From: Sulfuricella denitrificans skB26
GTDB taxonomy: Bacteria; Pseudomonadota; Gammaproteobacteria; Burkholderiales; Sulfuricellaceae
Length of the DNA stretch: 64,000 bases
Assembly (NCBI RefSeq): GCF_000297055.2
Contig: NC_022357.1
Location: forward strand, 496,001 to 560,000
Direction: 5' to 3'
Below, one piece after another: positions 45,640 to 54,264 of the stretch (its first letter is position 1; every line of letters begins with the position of its first letter). The position numbers and the translations under genes were made by a program. The notes under the pieces are model-generated. The model searched no databases, was not told where the DNA came from, and saw nothing but the letters and a program-made list of their open reading frames with translations.

Positions 45640-46550
45640 AATTTTCGATTTTCCAATCCAGTCGTCAGGGGGGACGTAGATATAATCAGGATCGCCTGGC
45701 CTATTCCTACAGCCGGGATGCCTTGTTGATGGTGGTTGCCGATGGCATGGGCGGCCATTTTCACGGTGAAATCGCCTCTCAGATCGCGGTGCAATTCCTG
45801 GTAGAAAACTTTCAGAAGCTGGCAACGCCGGCACTAAAAGATCCTTTCCGCTTCCTGATCGACACCCTTAACCAGGCGCACGAAGCCATCGGCGATTATG
45901 TCCTGGCGCATGGCCTGAGCGAGCACCCCCGCACTACCTGCGTGGCTTGCGTGGTGCAGGATAATCAGGCCTATTGGGCTCATGTCGGAGATACTCGCTT
46001 GTACCTCTTTCATGGCGGCAAGCTGGCAACCCGCACTCGCGACCATTCCCTGGTGCAGCAACTGTTCGAGCAGGGAATAATCACCGAGGATGAAATGACC
46101 ACGCATCCCGAGCGCAACAAAGTTTACAGTTGCCTGGGCGGACCCATTCCCCCCGACATTGAGTTGTCGCGCAAGATGCAGTTACGCGAAGGCGACACCC
46201 TGCTGATGTGTTCTGATGGCCTGTGGGGCCTGCTTTCGACGGACGAGATCGCGTCGATTCTCGATACCTACCCGATTACTACTGCCATTCCCGAATTGCT
46301 CGACCACGCTGAATTGCGCGGCGGTGAAGAGGGTGACAACCTGAGTGCGGTCGGTATGCGCTGGGGTGAAGAAAAATTGCTCACCCCGCGCACGATATCT
46401 ACCGCGACCATGCCGCTGGATACCTATACGGTACAGCTCAATACCTTCAGTGTGGAGCGGGGCGCAGAAGGCGAGCAGGATGTGACGGAAGCGGACATTG
46501 AGCGCGCGATTGCCGAGATCCAGGCGGCGATCCAGAAATATTCCAAATAA
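45636..46550 (+). CDS. PP2C-family Ser/Thr phosphatase
   Basis: 304 aa metal-dependent phosphatase. Signature blocks: RYNQDRLAYSY (usually ENED, here NQD), VVADGMGGHFHGEIAS, WAHVGDTRLYLFHGG, TRDHSLVQQL and CSDGLWGLLS. Starts with GTG overlapping the kinase stop. A tail of about 60 residues follows the catalytic domain. Presumably reverses the upstream kinase's phosphorylation. Confidence 0.92.
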   Translation: MKFSIFQSSRQGGRRYNQDRLAYSYSRDALLMVVADGMGGHFHGEIASQIAVQFLVENFQKLATPALKDPFRFLIDTLNQAHEAIGDYVLAHGLSEHPRTTCVACVVQDNQAYWAHVGDTRLYLFHGGKLATRTRDHSLVQQLFEQGIITEDEMTTHPERNKVYSCLGGPIPPDIELSRKMQLREGDTLLMCSDGLWGLLSTDEIASILDTYPITTAIPELLDHAELRGGEEGDNLSAVGMRWGEEKLLTPRTISTATMPLDTYTVQLNTFSVERGAEGEQDVTEADIERAIAEIQAAIQKYSK

Positions 46551-46598
46551 ACAGGCGTTATAATGGCGCCCTTTTTCCGAACCTATTAGGAGTCCTAA

Positions 46599-47318
46599 AT
46601 GCGGCCCAGTAAACGCAACCCGGACCAGCTCCGCAACATCGTCATTACCCGAAATTACACCAAGCATGCCGAAGGCTCGGTGCTGATCGAGTGTGGCGAT
46701 ACCAAAGTGATCTGTACCGCCAGCATCGACGAAAAAGTGCCGCCGTTCCTGCGTGGCAAGGCACAAGGCTGGACCACCGCCGAATATGGCATGCTGCCGC
46801 GCTCCACCAATACGCGTATCGATCGCGAGGCGGCCAGGGGCAAGCAGACCGGACGCACCCAGGAAATTCAGCGGTTGATCGGGCGCTCCCTGCGAGCCGT
46901 GGTGGATTTGAAGGCGCTCGGCGAACGCACCATCCAGATCGATTGCGATGTCATTCAGGCCGACGGCGGCACGCGTACCGCCAGCATTACCGGCGCCTAT
47001 GTGGCGCTGCACGATGCCGTTTCCTACCTTCTAAAGGAAGGCAAGATTATAGAATCGCCGCTGCGCGATTTTGTTGCCGCAATCTCGGTCGGGGTGTATC
47101 AGGGTGTACCGGTGCTGGACCTGGACTATGCCGAGGATTCCGATTGCGACACCGACATGAATATCGTCATGACAGGCAGCGGCGGCTTCGTCGAAGTGCA
47201 GGGCACGGCGGAGGGTGCGCCGTTCTCGCGCACTGAAATGGATGCCATGCTCGATCTTGGTCAGAGCGGTATCTCGCAATTGGTTGCCAAACAGAAAGCT
47301 GCGCTGGGGTTAGTATGA
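46599..47318 (+). CDS. rph: Ribonuclease PH
   Basis: Phosphorolytic trimming of tRNA 3' ends. 239 aa; [52 protein letters not shown] and [19 protein letters not shown] are family motifs. AGGAG precedes the ATG. Its stop overlaps rdgB (ATGA). Confidence 0.97.
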   Translation: MRPSKRNPDQLRNIVITRNYTKHAEGSVLIECGDTKVICTASIDEKVPPFLRGKAQGWTTAEYGMLPRSTNTRIDREAARGKQTGRTQEIQRLIGRSLRAVVDLKALGERTIQIDCDVIQADGGTRTASITGAYVALHDAVSYLLKEGKIIESPLRDFVAAISVGVYQGVPVLDLDYAEDSDCDTDMNIVMTGSGGFVEVQGTAEGAPFSRTEMDAMLDLGQSGISQLVAKQKAALGLV

Positions 47319-47914
47319 AAAAAATCGTCATTGCCTCCAATAACGCCGGTAAGCTGCGCGAAATCGACGCCATCCTCGCGCCGCTGGATTTCGAGGTTTT
47401 CCCTCAATCTGCCTTCAACATCCCGGAAGCGGAAGAGCCCTATTGCACTTTCATCGAGAACTGCCTGACCAAGGCGCGCCATGCCTCGGCGCATTCCGGG
47501 CTGCCTGCATTGGCGGACGATTCGGGAATCTGCGTTGATGCGCTGAACGGCGCGCCTGGCGTGTATTCCGCCCGCTTTGCCGGCGAGCCGAAGTCGGATG
47601 AGCGCAACAACCAGAAGCTGATCGAGTCGCTGCAGGGACATGCCAACCGCAAGGCCCACTATTACTGCGTGATCGTGCTGGTGCGCTGGCCGGAAGATCC
47701 TCAGCCTATCATCGCCGAGGGCGCGATGTACGGCGAGATCATCGACACGCCGCGCGGCGCAGGCGGCTTCGGTTACGACCCTTATTTCCTCATTCCCGAA
47801 CTGGGCCAGACCGGTGCGGAAATTCCGATGGCGCAGAAGAACAAGATCAGCCATCGCGGCAAGGCCCTGGCCGAACTGGTTGAAAAGCTCAAAAGCGTGA
47901 GGGGTGAAGGGTGA
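47315..47914 (+). CDS. rdgB: XTP/dITP pyrophosphatase
   Basis: House-cleaning nucleotide hydrolase, 199 aa; [41 protein letters not shown] and [12 protein letters not shown] are diagnostic. The last four codons (VRGEG) and the stop are written in copy C of the GTGAGG repeat, so the native C terminus ([10 protein letters not shown]) has been extended. Start overlaps rph. Confidence 0.96.
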   Translation: MKKIVIASNNAGKLREIDAILAPLDFEVFPQSAFNIPEAEEPYCTFIENCLTKARHASAHSGLPALADDSGICVDALNGAPGVYSARFAGEPKSDERNNQKLIESLQGHANRKAHYYCVIVLVRWPEDPQPIIAEGAMYGEIIDTPRGAGGFGYDPYFLIPELGQTGAEIPMAQKNKISHRGKALAELVEKLKSVRGEG

Positions 47915-47970
47915 GGGGTAAGGGGGAAAAAGCCACCCAGCTCCTCGCGCCTCACGCCTCACCCTTCACC
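47903..47970. repeat. GTGAGG palindrome, copy C, coding at the rdgB/hemW junction
   Basis: GGTGAAGGGTGAGGGGTAAG (47903-47922) is imperfectly complementary to CTCACGCCTCACCCTTCACC (47951-47970). It supplies the rdgB stop codon (47912-47914), the hemW GTG start (47911) and about twenty N-terminal codons of hemW. Confidence 0.85.
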
Positions 47971-49107
47971 GAACCTCCTCCGCTCTCCCTCTATATTCAC
48001 CTTCCCTGGTGCGTCCGCAAGTGCCCCTACTGCGACTTCAGTTCTTTCGAATCGCGCGAGGGGGTGCCGGAACAGGAGTACATCGCGGCACTGATCAAGG
48101 ATCTGGAAGCTGCACTGCCTCTGGTGTGGGGGCGCAAAGTGGTGAGCATCTTTATGGGGGGCGGCACGCCCAGCCTGTTTTCGGCACGGGCGATCGACAC
48201 GCTGTTGACTCAGGTACGCACCCTGCTTCCGGTCGAAGCTCACGCCGAAATCACCCTGGAGGCCAATCCCGGTACGGCTGAGGCGCAGAAGTTCGCCGAC
48301 TTCCGTAGTGCGGGGGTGAATCGTCTGTCGCTCGGCATCCAGAGCTTCAACCCGCGCCACCTGCAGGCGCTCGGACGTGTCCACGACGACCGCGAGGCAC
48401 GATTCGCAGTCGAGTTGGCGCTGCGCAATTTCGACAACGTCAACCTCGATCTGATGTACGCCCTGCCGGAGCAGGCCATGGAAGAAGCGCTGGCCGACAT
48501 CCGCGAGGCGGTGTCTTTCGGGCCGCAGCATATCTCGGCCTATCACCTCACTCTGGAACCCAATACGGTGTTTTACAACAAGCCGCCGACGCTGCCGGAT
48601 GACGATATGTCGGCGGCGATGCAGGAAGTCATCGAGGCGGAACTGGCCGGGGCCGGATACGAACATTACGAGACTTCGGCCTTTGCAAAAAAGCATCAGC
48701 GCTGCCGACATAATCTCAATTACTGGTCGTTCGGGGATTACCTGGGGATAGGGGCAGGGGCGCACGGCAAGCTCACGCTGCATGACCAGATTTTGCGCCA
48801 GGTGCGCCATCGCCAGCCCAAGGCTTATATGGAGCGGGCGATGGCTGGCAACGCGCTGGAAGAGGAACGCACCGTCTCTCAAGGCGAACTGCCGTTCGAG
48901 TTCATGATGAACGCCCTGCGCCTGACCGAGGGTTTTCCGGTCAGTCTGTTCTCCGCCAGAACTGGGCTGTCGCTGACTGCAGCCCTGCCCATGCTGGAAG
49001 AGGCGCAGCGGCGCGGCCTGATCGAACGCGATGCCCTGCACATCCGACCGACCCTGCTGGGCCAGCGATTCCTGAACGAACTTCTACAGCTGTTTCTGGT
49101 GGAATAG
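47911..49107 (+). CDS. hemW: Radical SAM heme chaperone HemW
   Basis: Radical SAM protein of the HemN family that binds and delivers heme; CxxxCxxC site CVRKCPYC at about residues 34-41 and the following GGGTPSLF, LGIQSFNPRHLQALGR. Lacks the HemN-specific N-terminal extension, so HemW rather than oxygen-independent coproporphyrinogen dehydrogenase. 398 aa. Start is a GTG inside the repeat; the conserved part begins only at PPLSLYIHLPW (about residue 24). Overlaps rdgB by four bases and mtnA, convergent, by 24 bases. Confidence 0.92.
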   Translation: MRGKGEKATQLLAPHASPFTEPPPLSLYIHLPWCVRKCPYCDFSSFESREGVPEQEYIAALIKDLEAALPLVWGRKVVSIFMGGGTPSLFSARAIDTLLTQVRTLLPVEAHAEITLEANPGTAEAQKFADFRSAGVNRLSLGIQSFNPRHLQALGRVHDDREARFAVELALRNFDNVNLDLMYALPEQAMEEALADIREAVSFGPQHISAYHLTLEPNTVFYNKPPTLPDDDMSAAMQEVIEAELAGAGYEHYETSAFAKKHQRCRHNLNYWSFGDYLGIGAGAHGKLTLHDQILRQVRHRQPKAYMERAMAGNALEEERTVSQGELPFEFMMNALRLTEGFPVSLFSARTGLSLTAALPMLEEAQRRGLIERDALHIRPTLLGQRFLNELLQLFLVE

Positions 49108-50133
49108 CGTCGCAATCTTTTCTTTATCGGGTTCCCGTACTACGCCCCTTTCGGTGATCAATGCGGTGACCAGTTCGGCTGGGGTAACGTCGAAAGCCGG
49201 GTTGCGTGTCTTGACTCCCGGTGCCGCCCACTGGCAATCGCGGAAGCCTGTGACTTCCTCCGGTGCCCGTTCCTCGATCGGAATATCCTTGCCCGATGCA
49301 ATGTTCAAATCGATAGTGGAGAGCGGGCAGGCGACGTAGAAAGGGATGTTGTGGCGCCGTGCCAGCACGGCCACCATGTAGGTGCCGATCTTGTTGGCGA
49401 CATCGCCGTTGGCCGCTACCCGGTCGGTGCCGACGATGACTGCGTCGACCTCGCCGTGCGCCATCAGGTGGCCGGCCATGTTGTCGGTAATCAGGGTGAC
49501 GGGGATATTTTCCTGCACCATCTCCCAAGCGGTGAGGCGCGCTCCTTGCAGGAATGGACGCGTCTCGTCGGCGATCACTGAAATCTTCTTGCCTGCTTCC
49601 ACCGCCGAGCGAATCACGCCCAGTGCCGTGCCCCATCCTGCCGTGGCAAGGGCGCCGGCGTTGCAGTGGGTGAGTACGTGCGCTCCGTCGGCGAGCAGCG
49701 CTGCACCAGCTGCGCCCATGGCGCGGTTGATGCGGATGTCTTCGGCATGGACCTCATGGGCCTCGTCCAGCAAGCGTTCTGCCACGACCGCCGGTGCGGC
49801 TGCGTTCATGCCCTCCCACACTTGGCGCATGCGTTGCAGCGCCCAGAACAGGTTGACCGCCGTGGGGCGGCTCTGAGCCAAGTTGGCAAACCCTTTTTCC
49901 ATTCCGCTGCGGAAGGTCTCAGGGGCGGTTTTATTTAATCGTAGCGCTTCCAGCGCCACGCCGTAGGCGGCGGCACAGCCGATCGCCGGCGCCCCGCGTA
50001 CCACCATGGCGCGGATGCCTTCCGCCACGCTGGCGGCGGAATCATAGGAGAGATATTCGAAGCGTGCCGGCAACACGCGCTGGTCAATCATTTCCAGGTG
50101 GTTGTTTTGCCAGCGCAGGGTTTCGATATTCAT
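49084..50133 (-). CDS. mtnA: S-methyl-5-thioribose-1-phosphate isomerase
   Basis: Isomerises methylthioribose-1-phosphate to methylthioribulose-1-phosphate in methionine salvage. 349 aa; MVVRGAPAIGCAAAYG, LTHCNAGALATAGWGTALGV with the catalytic Cys and IVGTDRVAANGDVANKIGTY with the catalytic Asp are present. Start overlaps the upstream aldolase stop (ATGA), so the two are translationally coupled. Other salvage genes (mtnP/mtnK, mtnC) are absent from the window. Confidence 0.95.
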   Translation of the reverse strand: MNIETLRWQNNHLEMIDQRVLPARFEYLSYDSAASVAEGIRAMVVRGAPAIGCAAAYGVALEALRLNKTAPETFRSGMEKGFANLAQSRPTAVNLFWALQRMRQVWEGMNAAAPAVVAERLLDEAHEVHAEDIRINRAMGAAGAALLADGAHVLTHCNAGALATAGWGTALGVIRSAVEAGKKISVIADETRPFLQGARLTAWEMVQENIPVTLITDNMAGHLMAHGEVDAVIVGTDRVAANGDVANKIGTYMVAVLARRHNIPFYVACPLSTIDLNIASGKDIPIEERAPEEVTGFRDCQWAAPGVKTRNPAFDVTPAELVTALITERGVVREPDKEKIATLFHQKQL

Positions 50134-51630
50134 GCGGTTTTCCTTACGGGTGAAAGTTCAAGCAGCGGCTCACAGGCCGCTGCCAGTGTCGGGTTGTCGG
50201 TGATGAGCTGGTCGATGCCTCCGAAGCGGCGTAACGACTGCTCCAGTGCGGCTTCCATTTGGGCCGGATTGTCCGGTTCGCAGCACAGGCCAAGATATTC
50301 CGGTTGGGGGTGGAGCGATTTGACGGCAGGGTCGTCATCCAGTCCGATCACCGCTGCGCCCTTTGCGAGTAGCTCTGCCACCTTGGACTGGTTGGACAGG
50401 GCTCGATCCACCAGCACGATTTGGCCTGCCAACTCACATTGGTTACGCATGGTCAGCTCGAAGCCGCCATATTCGATCTCGGCGGCAAGGACTTCACGCG
50501 GAGGCAGGGAAGCATAGGCCTCCAGCGCTTCGGCGCGGGACTGAATTTTCATGCTGTGGCGATAAATTTCGGCGGCTGCATCGGCGTAGAAGGCCGTGAT
50601 GCCGACAGAAATCAGGCCCCATTCCGGGTCAAGCACGATGCGCGGCGCGGTGTCGGGCAGGCGCTCTGCCTCCTTGGGTGCGTTTTCCGACAGATAGCGG
50701 CGGTAGGCTGAGGTGAAGGCGGCGACGTCACGTCCCAGCATTGGCACGCGTTTGGTGAACACGGCGTGCTGCGGAGTGGCCGGGCCGCGCTGGGAGAGCG
50801 ATTCCAGATCAGGGCGGCGGGCATAAGCCAAACTCATCAGGTCGGATGACAGTGTTATTACCAGAGGGAAGCCGGCGGCTAGCGAGATGTCGCGGCGCAG
50901 GGCGGCGAGTGCCAGCAAATCCTGATCGCTGCTTGTCTGTGCGGGTGGAAAACGCAGCGGAATGTCCCAGGCATTACGGCTTTTGAGATAGTCCTCGGCA
51001 CGAGTGACCAGGGCGATCATGCGTTCGTAGGATTCGTGTGCACTGGTGCCGAAGGCAAAGATGCCGTGATGCATCAGCACCATGCCGATGGTTTTCGCAG
51101 TGGCTTCGTGGCTGAAAACATCGTGGCAGGCTTTCGCCAATTCGAAGCCGGAATGACGGTAGGGTACGATCACTACGGTATCGCCGAAGGTTTCTTGAAT
51201 ATGGCGTTCGCCGTGGTCGGTGTTGGCCACTGCCAGCACCGCGTCGGCATGGGTGTGCTCCACCCACTTGAAGGGCAAGATGGCGTGGAGGATGCTTTCT
51301 ATCGAGGGGCGCGGGGCGTTGCGGGTCGGTCAGGGCGGCACGGAATTGCGCACCCATTTCCGCGTTGCTCATAGTGTCGCGTTCGATCAGCGGCCGTACC
51401 GCTGCCAGCCGTAGCGGTGCAAAGTCCTTTTCCGTGACGTGGGCAAGGTCGGCGCCCGAGCCTTTGACGTAAAGGATGTCTTCGCCGTTTTCCTGCAATT
51501 TGACCGAAGTGTTGCCGCCGCCATACATCACCAGCGCCTTCTCGCCGCCGAGCAGGCGTGAAGTATAAGTGCGCAGGGCAAGGTCATTTTTGAAACCGGC
51601 GGCTTCCCCATCGTTCCACAGACTTTTCAT
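50130..51630 (-). pseudogene. Class II aldolase/adducin-family protein with vestigial SDR tail, one-base frameshift
   Basis: Two minus-strand frames make one protein of about 499 aa: MKSLWNDGEAAGFKND... to ALTDPQRPAP (51630 to about 51310), then SIESILHAILPFKWVEHTHADAV... to the stop at 50130. A single extra base in the GGGG run at 51306-51309 (plus strand) breaks the frame. The aldolase domain shows GGNTSVKLQ, VKGSGADLA, VEHTHADAV and LMHHGIFAFG with the metal His residues. The last 100 residues (50133-50432) resemble the first half of an SDR (KGAAVIGLDDDPAV, RRFGGIDQL) but the TGxxxGIG motif is gone. Either a pseudogene or a homopolymer sequencing error. It is coupled to mtnA, suggesting cleavage of methylthioribulose-1-phosphate. 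Confidence 0.82.
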
Positions 51631-51699
51631 GTAAGTATTATACTGACTACCTGAATTCTTGATTACAAATACCCGACCGGGCCTGCCTCATGAATGTAG

Positions 51700-51795
51700 C
51701 CCTCACTCTAACCCTCTCCCTGCACCCGCAAGGAGTGTCCCCGCCGGGTTCCCGCTGCTGCGCAGCGACCACGGCGAGACGGGCGAGGGGGCGAA
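51700..51795. repeat. CCCTCTCCC-type intergenic repeat upstream of folE-like gene
   Basis: CCCTCACTCTAACCCTCTCC at the left and ACGGGCGAGGGGGCGAACGTGAAGGG at the right are partly complementary. The design matches the palindromic intergenic repeats widespread in proteobacteria and the element at 33082-33124. No gene is seen inside. Confidence 0.5.
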
Positions 51796-51847
51796 CGTGA
51801 AGGGCGCTTGTTATGATCGGCGGGATTGCAAACCAGGAGATGCACCA

Positions 51848-52486
51848 ATGTCTGACTGTTGTGACCACGACCACTCTGCGCCGCTACCTGGCGGATTGGG
51901 GATACCCCGTATTGGCACGTTCGATGCCGTTGCCTTTGAACAAGCCATTACCGATCTGCTGCGCGCCTGTGGCGTCTCACCGGATAGCACGCATACCGGC
52001 AGGACCGCGCGCCGCGTGCGCGAGCTGTGGGAAAAGCGCCTGCTTGGTGGCTACGACATGGACCCTGCAGAAGTGCTGGGCGAAGGCTTCGTCGATCTGC
52101 GCGAGGACATGGTAGTGATCCGCGGCATCGCGGTACATGGCGTCTGCCCGCACCACCTCGTGCCGTTTCGCGGTATCGCCCACGTCGCCTACATTCCTGG
52201 CGGCAGGCTGCATGGCTTTGGCCGCATCGCCCGGCTGGTGGACGCGATAGGCCATCGATTCACCTATCAGGAGTGGATGACGCGCGATGTCGCCGAAGCG
52301 CTGGTAACGCACGGCAAGGCCAAAGGCGCTGCCTGTGTGATCGAGGCGGAGCAGCTTTGTCTGCTGCTGGGCGAGGACCGGCGCGGCGACGAACGAGTCT
52401 ATACCCAGGCCTTTGCTGGTTGTTTCAATGATAACGATCAGTTCCGCCAGGAATTTCTGCGCTCCATTAGCGGACGCATGCCATAA
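51848..52486 (+). CDS. folE: GTP cyclohydrolase I family protein with altered active site
   Basis: 212 aa FolE-type T-fold protein. Zinc ligands are kept: Cys100 and His103 in VHGVCPHHLVPF, and Cys171 in EAEQLCLLL. With a constant offset of ten from E. coli, the residue matching His179 is Gln169, Ser135 is Gly125, Lys136 is Arg126 and Arg185 is Gly175; Glu152 is kept as Glu142. The N terminus MSDCCDHDHSAP is Cys/His-rich, possibly metal-binding. Start by AGGAG nine bases upstream. Eight bases before the protease gene. May be a true FolE, or an enzyme with altered product. Symbol is by family only. Confidence 0.82.
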   Translation: MSDCCDHDHSAPLPGGLGIPRIGTFDAVAFEQAITDLLRACGVSPDSTHTGRTARRVRELWEKRLLGGYDMDPAEVLGEGFVDLREDMVVIRGIAVHGVCPHHLVPFRGIAHVAYIPGGRLHGFGRIARLVDAIGHRFTYQEWMTRDVAEALVTHGKAKGAACVIEAEQLCLLLGEDRRGDERVYTQAFAGCFNDNDQFRQEFLRSISGRMP

Positions 52487-52493
52487 AAATAGG

Positions 52494-53012
52494 ATGAATA
52501 CGGGACGCTTTCCTTGGGGGCACATTACGGCACTGGTCTTGTGGCTCATTCTTTTTGGGGCCATGTATTTGTTCCTGGATGCCAAAATGCAGCCTCAGGT
52601 CGCTACCGTGACAGGCCTGGACATGGCGCGAGGCGAAGTCATAATCCAGCGCTCGCGCGATGGTCACTACTATGTGGGTGGATCCATCAACGGGCGGCCC
52701 CTTACGTTCATGGTTGATACCGGCGCGAGCACCGTGGTTGTCAGTGCCGATCTGGCAGCCAAAATCGGCTTGGCCAGAGGGGTGCCAACGCCATTCAAAA
52801 CAGCCGGGGGCATGGTATTGGGAGAGATGATGTCAGACCAGACAATAGAAGCTGGAGGAATACAGCTTAAGGGCTTGCGTGTTGGTGTAGTGATGCAGAT
52901 GGACCAGAGAGACTATGCCCTGCTTGGCCAGAATTTCTTGCGGTATATCGACGTGATCCAGTCTGGCGACCAGATGGTTCTCAAGATAAAGAGCGCATCG
53001 GAAATAAATTAA
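52494..53012 (+). CDS. Retropepsin-like aspartic protease (TIGR02281 family)
   Basis: 172 aa, one N-terminal membrane helix (about 9-29) and a periplasmic single-lobe aspartic protease domain with FMVDTGASTVVVS (catalytic Asp75) and ALLGQNFLRYIDV as the second flap/hydrophobic motif. It would act as a dimer. Starts 8 bases after the FolE-like stop with AGG just before the ATG, so co-transcribed. Substrate unknown. Confidence 0.9.
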   Translation: MNTGRFPWGHITALVLWLILFGAMYLFLDAKMQPQVATVTGLDMARGEVIIQRSRDGHYYVGGSINGRPLTFMVDTGASTVVVSADLAAKIGLARGVPTPFKTAGGMVLGEMMSDQTIEAGGIQLKGLRVGVVMQMDQRDYALLGQNFLRYIDVIQSGDQMVLKIKSASEIN

Positions 53013-53037
53013 AAAACCCGCCGCGGCGGGTTTTTTG
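53011..53037. terminator. Bidirectional intrinsic terminator
   Basis: AAAAAACCCGCCGCGGCGGGTTTTTT: CCCGCC/GGCGGG stem with flanking A- and T-runs. It serves the protease gene (plus) and psiF (minus). Confidence 0.93.
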
Positions 53038-53052
53038 TTCTGCTTGAAACAT

Positions 53053-53394
53053 TTACTTCATATTTTCCGGGCCTTTGGCCTTCAGGCAGTCACTCATGAA
53101 TTTCTTGCGCTCGTCGCCTTTCAGACTTTTTTCGCCGGCCGCCTTGTTGCAGGTGGCCATGGGCGTCAGCTTTTCTTTCGGTGCAGAGGTTTCTTTTGCA
53201 GTATCAGGCGCTTTGGCCTTCAGGCAATCACTCATGAACTTCTTGCGTTCGTCGCCTTTCAGCGCTTTCTCGCCGGCTTCCTTGTTGCAGGCGCCCATCT
53301 TGCTCTGCTGCGCGGTCGGCGCTTTTCCATCGGCGGCAAAGGCGGGGGAAGCGAAACCGACAGCCAGGCACAGTGCGATCAACAGTTTTTTCAT
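53053..53394 (-). CDS. psiF: PsiF repeat family exported protein
   Basis: 113 aa, signal peptide MKKLLIALCLAVGFASPAFA, then two near-identical PsiF repeats: MGACNKEAGEKALKGDERKK and MATCNKAAGEKSLKGDERKK, each ending FMSDCLKAK. Each repeat has two Cys. E. coli PsiF is phosphate-starvation induced, function unknown. No pho box identified by eye. Confidence 0.9.
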   Translation of the reverse strand: MKKLLIALCLAVGFASPAFAADGKAPTAQQSKMGACNKEAGEKALKGDERKKFMSDCLKAKAPDTAKETSAPKEKLTPMATCNKAAGEKSLKGDERKKFMSDCLKAKGPENMK

Positions 53395-53541
53395 GGCGAC
53401 TCCTTTGGGTAGATTGGAATAGTGGCCGCAATTTTTTTTGCGGCACCTGAGGATTATAGCGTGAGCCTTTTAGTTCGATAAGTTGAACCGCTGCAATTTT
53501 TTGTGGAACCGGGGTGTCTGAATATTTCCGTAACAAAATAC

Positions 53542-53569
53542 TTGACACATACATACCGGTTGGTATGTA
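53542..53569 (+). promoter_or_regulatory. Promoter and TetR operator O1
   Basis: TTGACA (53542-53547), 16 bases, TATGTA (53564-53569). Palindrome ACATACC-GGTT-GGTATGT (53551-53568) fills the spacer and the -10, so the bound TetR protein would block it. The ATG at 53578 is only eight bases past the -10 with no Shine-Dalgarno, so the mRNA may be leaderless. Confidence 0.8.
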
Positions 53570-53577
53570 ATGAATCC

Positions 53578-54207
53578 ATGGATAGCAAACAACCAGATAT
53601 AACCCGGGAAAAATTATTGATGTCCGCTTTCTGCGAAATCCATCGTCAGGGTTTTCAGGCGGCGAGCATCTCCAATATTCTGCAGGACACCGGGCTGACC
53701 AAGGGCGCCTTGTACCACCATTTCCCTACCAAGCAGGCGCTGGGGCTGGCGGTGATCGACGAGGTGATCAAGGGGCGTCTGGAAGGGCTTATTTTCAAAC
53801 GCTTGCGTGAGAGCGAGCAGCCTGTCGAAACGTTGCTGGATATTATCGCCACTATCGACAAAAAAGTGCCGTCTGATTTCGTCATGCTGGGTTGTCCGCT
53901 GAATAACCTGATGCAGGAAATGAGCGCGCTGGATGAGCTTTTTCAGCAGCAGCTCAGCGGTGTGCTGGGGATCTGGCAAAAGACGGTAGAAGATGCTCTC
54001 AAACGAGGGCAAATGCAGGGCGAGATTCGGGCGGACGTGAACTACAAGGCGGCGGCGCTGTTCATCGTTTCTGCCTGGGAAGGCTGTATCGGCGTGGCGA
54101 AGAATATGCAGTCGCCCAAAGCTTTCAGTATCTGCATGCAGCAGCTGCATGGCTATGTGCAGGGATTGATGCCGGCCAAGGTTGAGAAAGGTCGGAAAAA
54201 GAAATAA
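53578..54207 (+). CDS. TetR/AcrR-family transcriptional regulator
   Basis: 209 aa repressor. N-terminal HTH: TREKLLMSAFCEIHRQGFQAASISNILQDTGLTKGALYHHFPTKQAL, followed by an all-helical ligand domain with one Cys (LGCPLNN) and another near IGVAK..CMQQ. Ends with a basic EKGRKKK tail. Flanked on both sides by ACATACC-type operators, implying autoregulation and control of the four genes downstream. Ligand unknown. Start 53578 precedes the HTH directly. Confidence 0.92.
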   Translation: MDSKQPDITREKLLMSAFCEIHRQGFQAASISNILQDTGLTKGALYHHFPTKQALGLAVIDEVIKGRLEGLIFKRLRESEQPVETLLDIIATIDKKVPSDFVMLGCPLNNLMQEMSALDELFQQQLSGVLGIWQKTVEDALKRGQMQGEIRADVNYKAAALFIVSAWEGCIGVAKNMQSPKAFSICMQQLHGYVQGLMPAKVEKGRKKK

Positions 54208-54229
54208 CAAAGGTGTTTTTTTAACGGAC

Positions 54230-54252
54230 AACATACCGGACGGTCGGTATCT
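54230..54252 (+). promoter_or_regulatory. TetR operator O2
   Basis: ACATACCGG-ACGG-TCGGTAT (54231-54250): inverted ATACCG/CGGTAT half-sites as in O1 (53551-53568). It sits directly before the AAAGGAGG ribosome site of the next gene, so repression is likely to cover the downstream cassette. Confidence 0.75.
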
Positions 54253-54264
54253 AAAGGAGGAATC

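Noticed and set aside
46182-47012. Minus-strand open frame over the PP2C and rph genes
   Set aside because: Runs through two well-supported genes and has no ribosome site or family signature.
47911-49107. Coproporphyrinogen dehydrogenase HemN as the name for this radical SAM gene
   Set aside because: Length of about 400 and the absence of the HemN N-terminal extension point to HemW.
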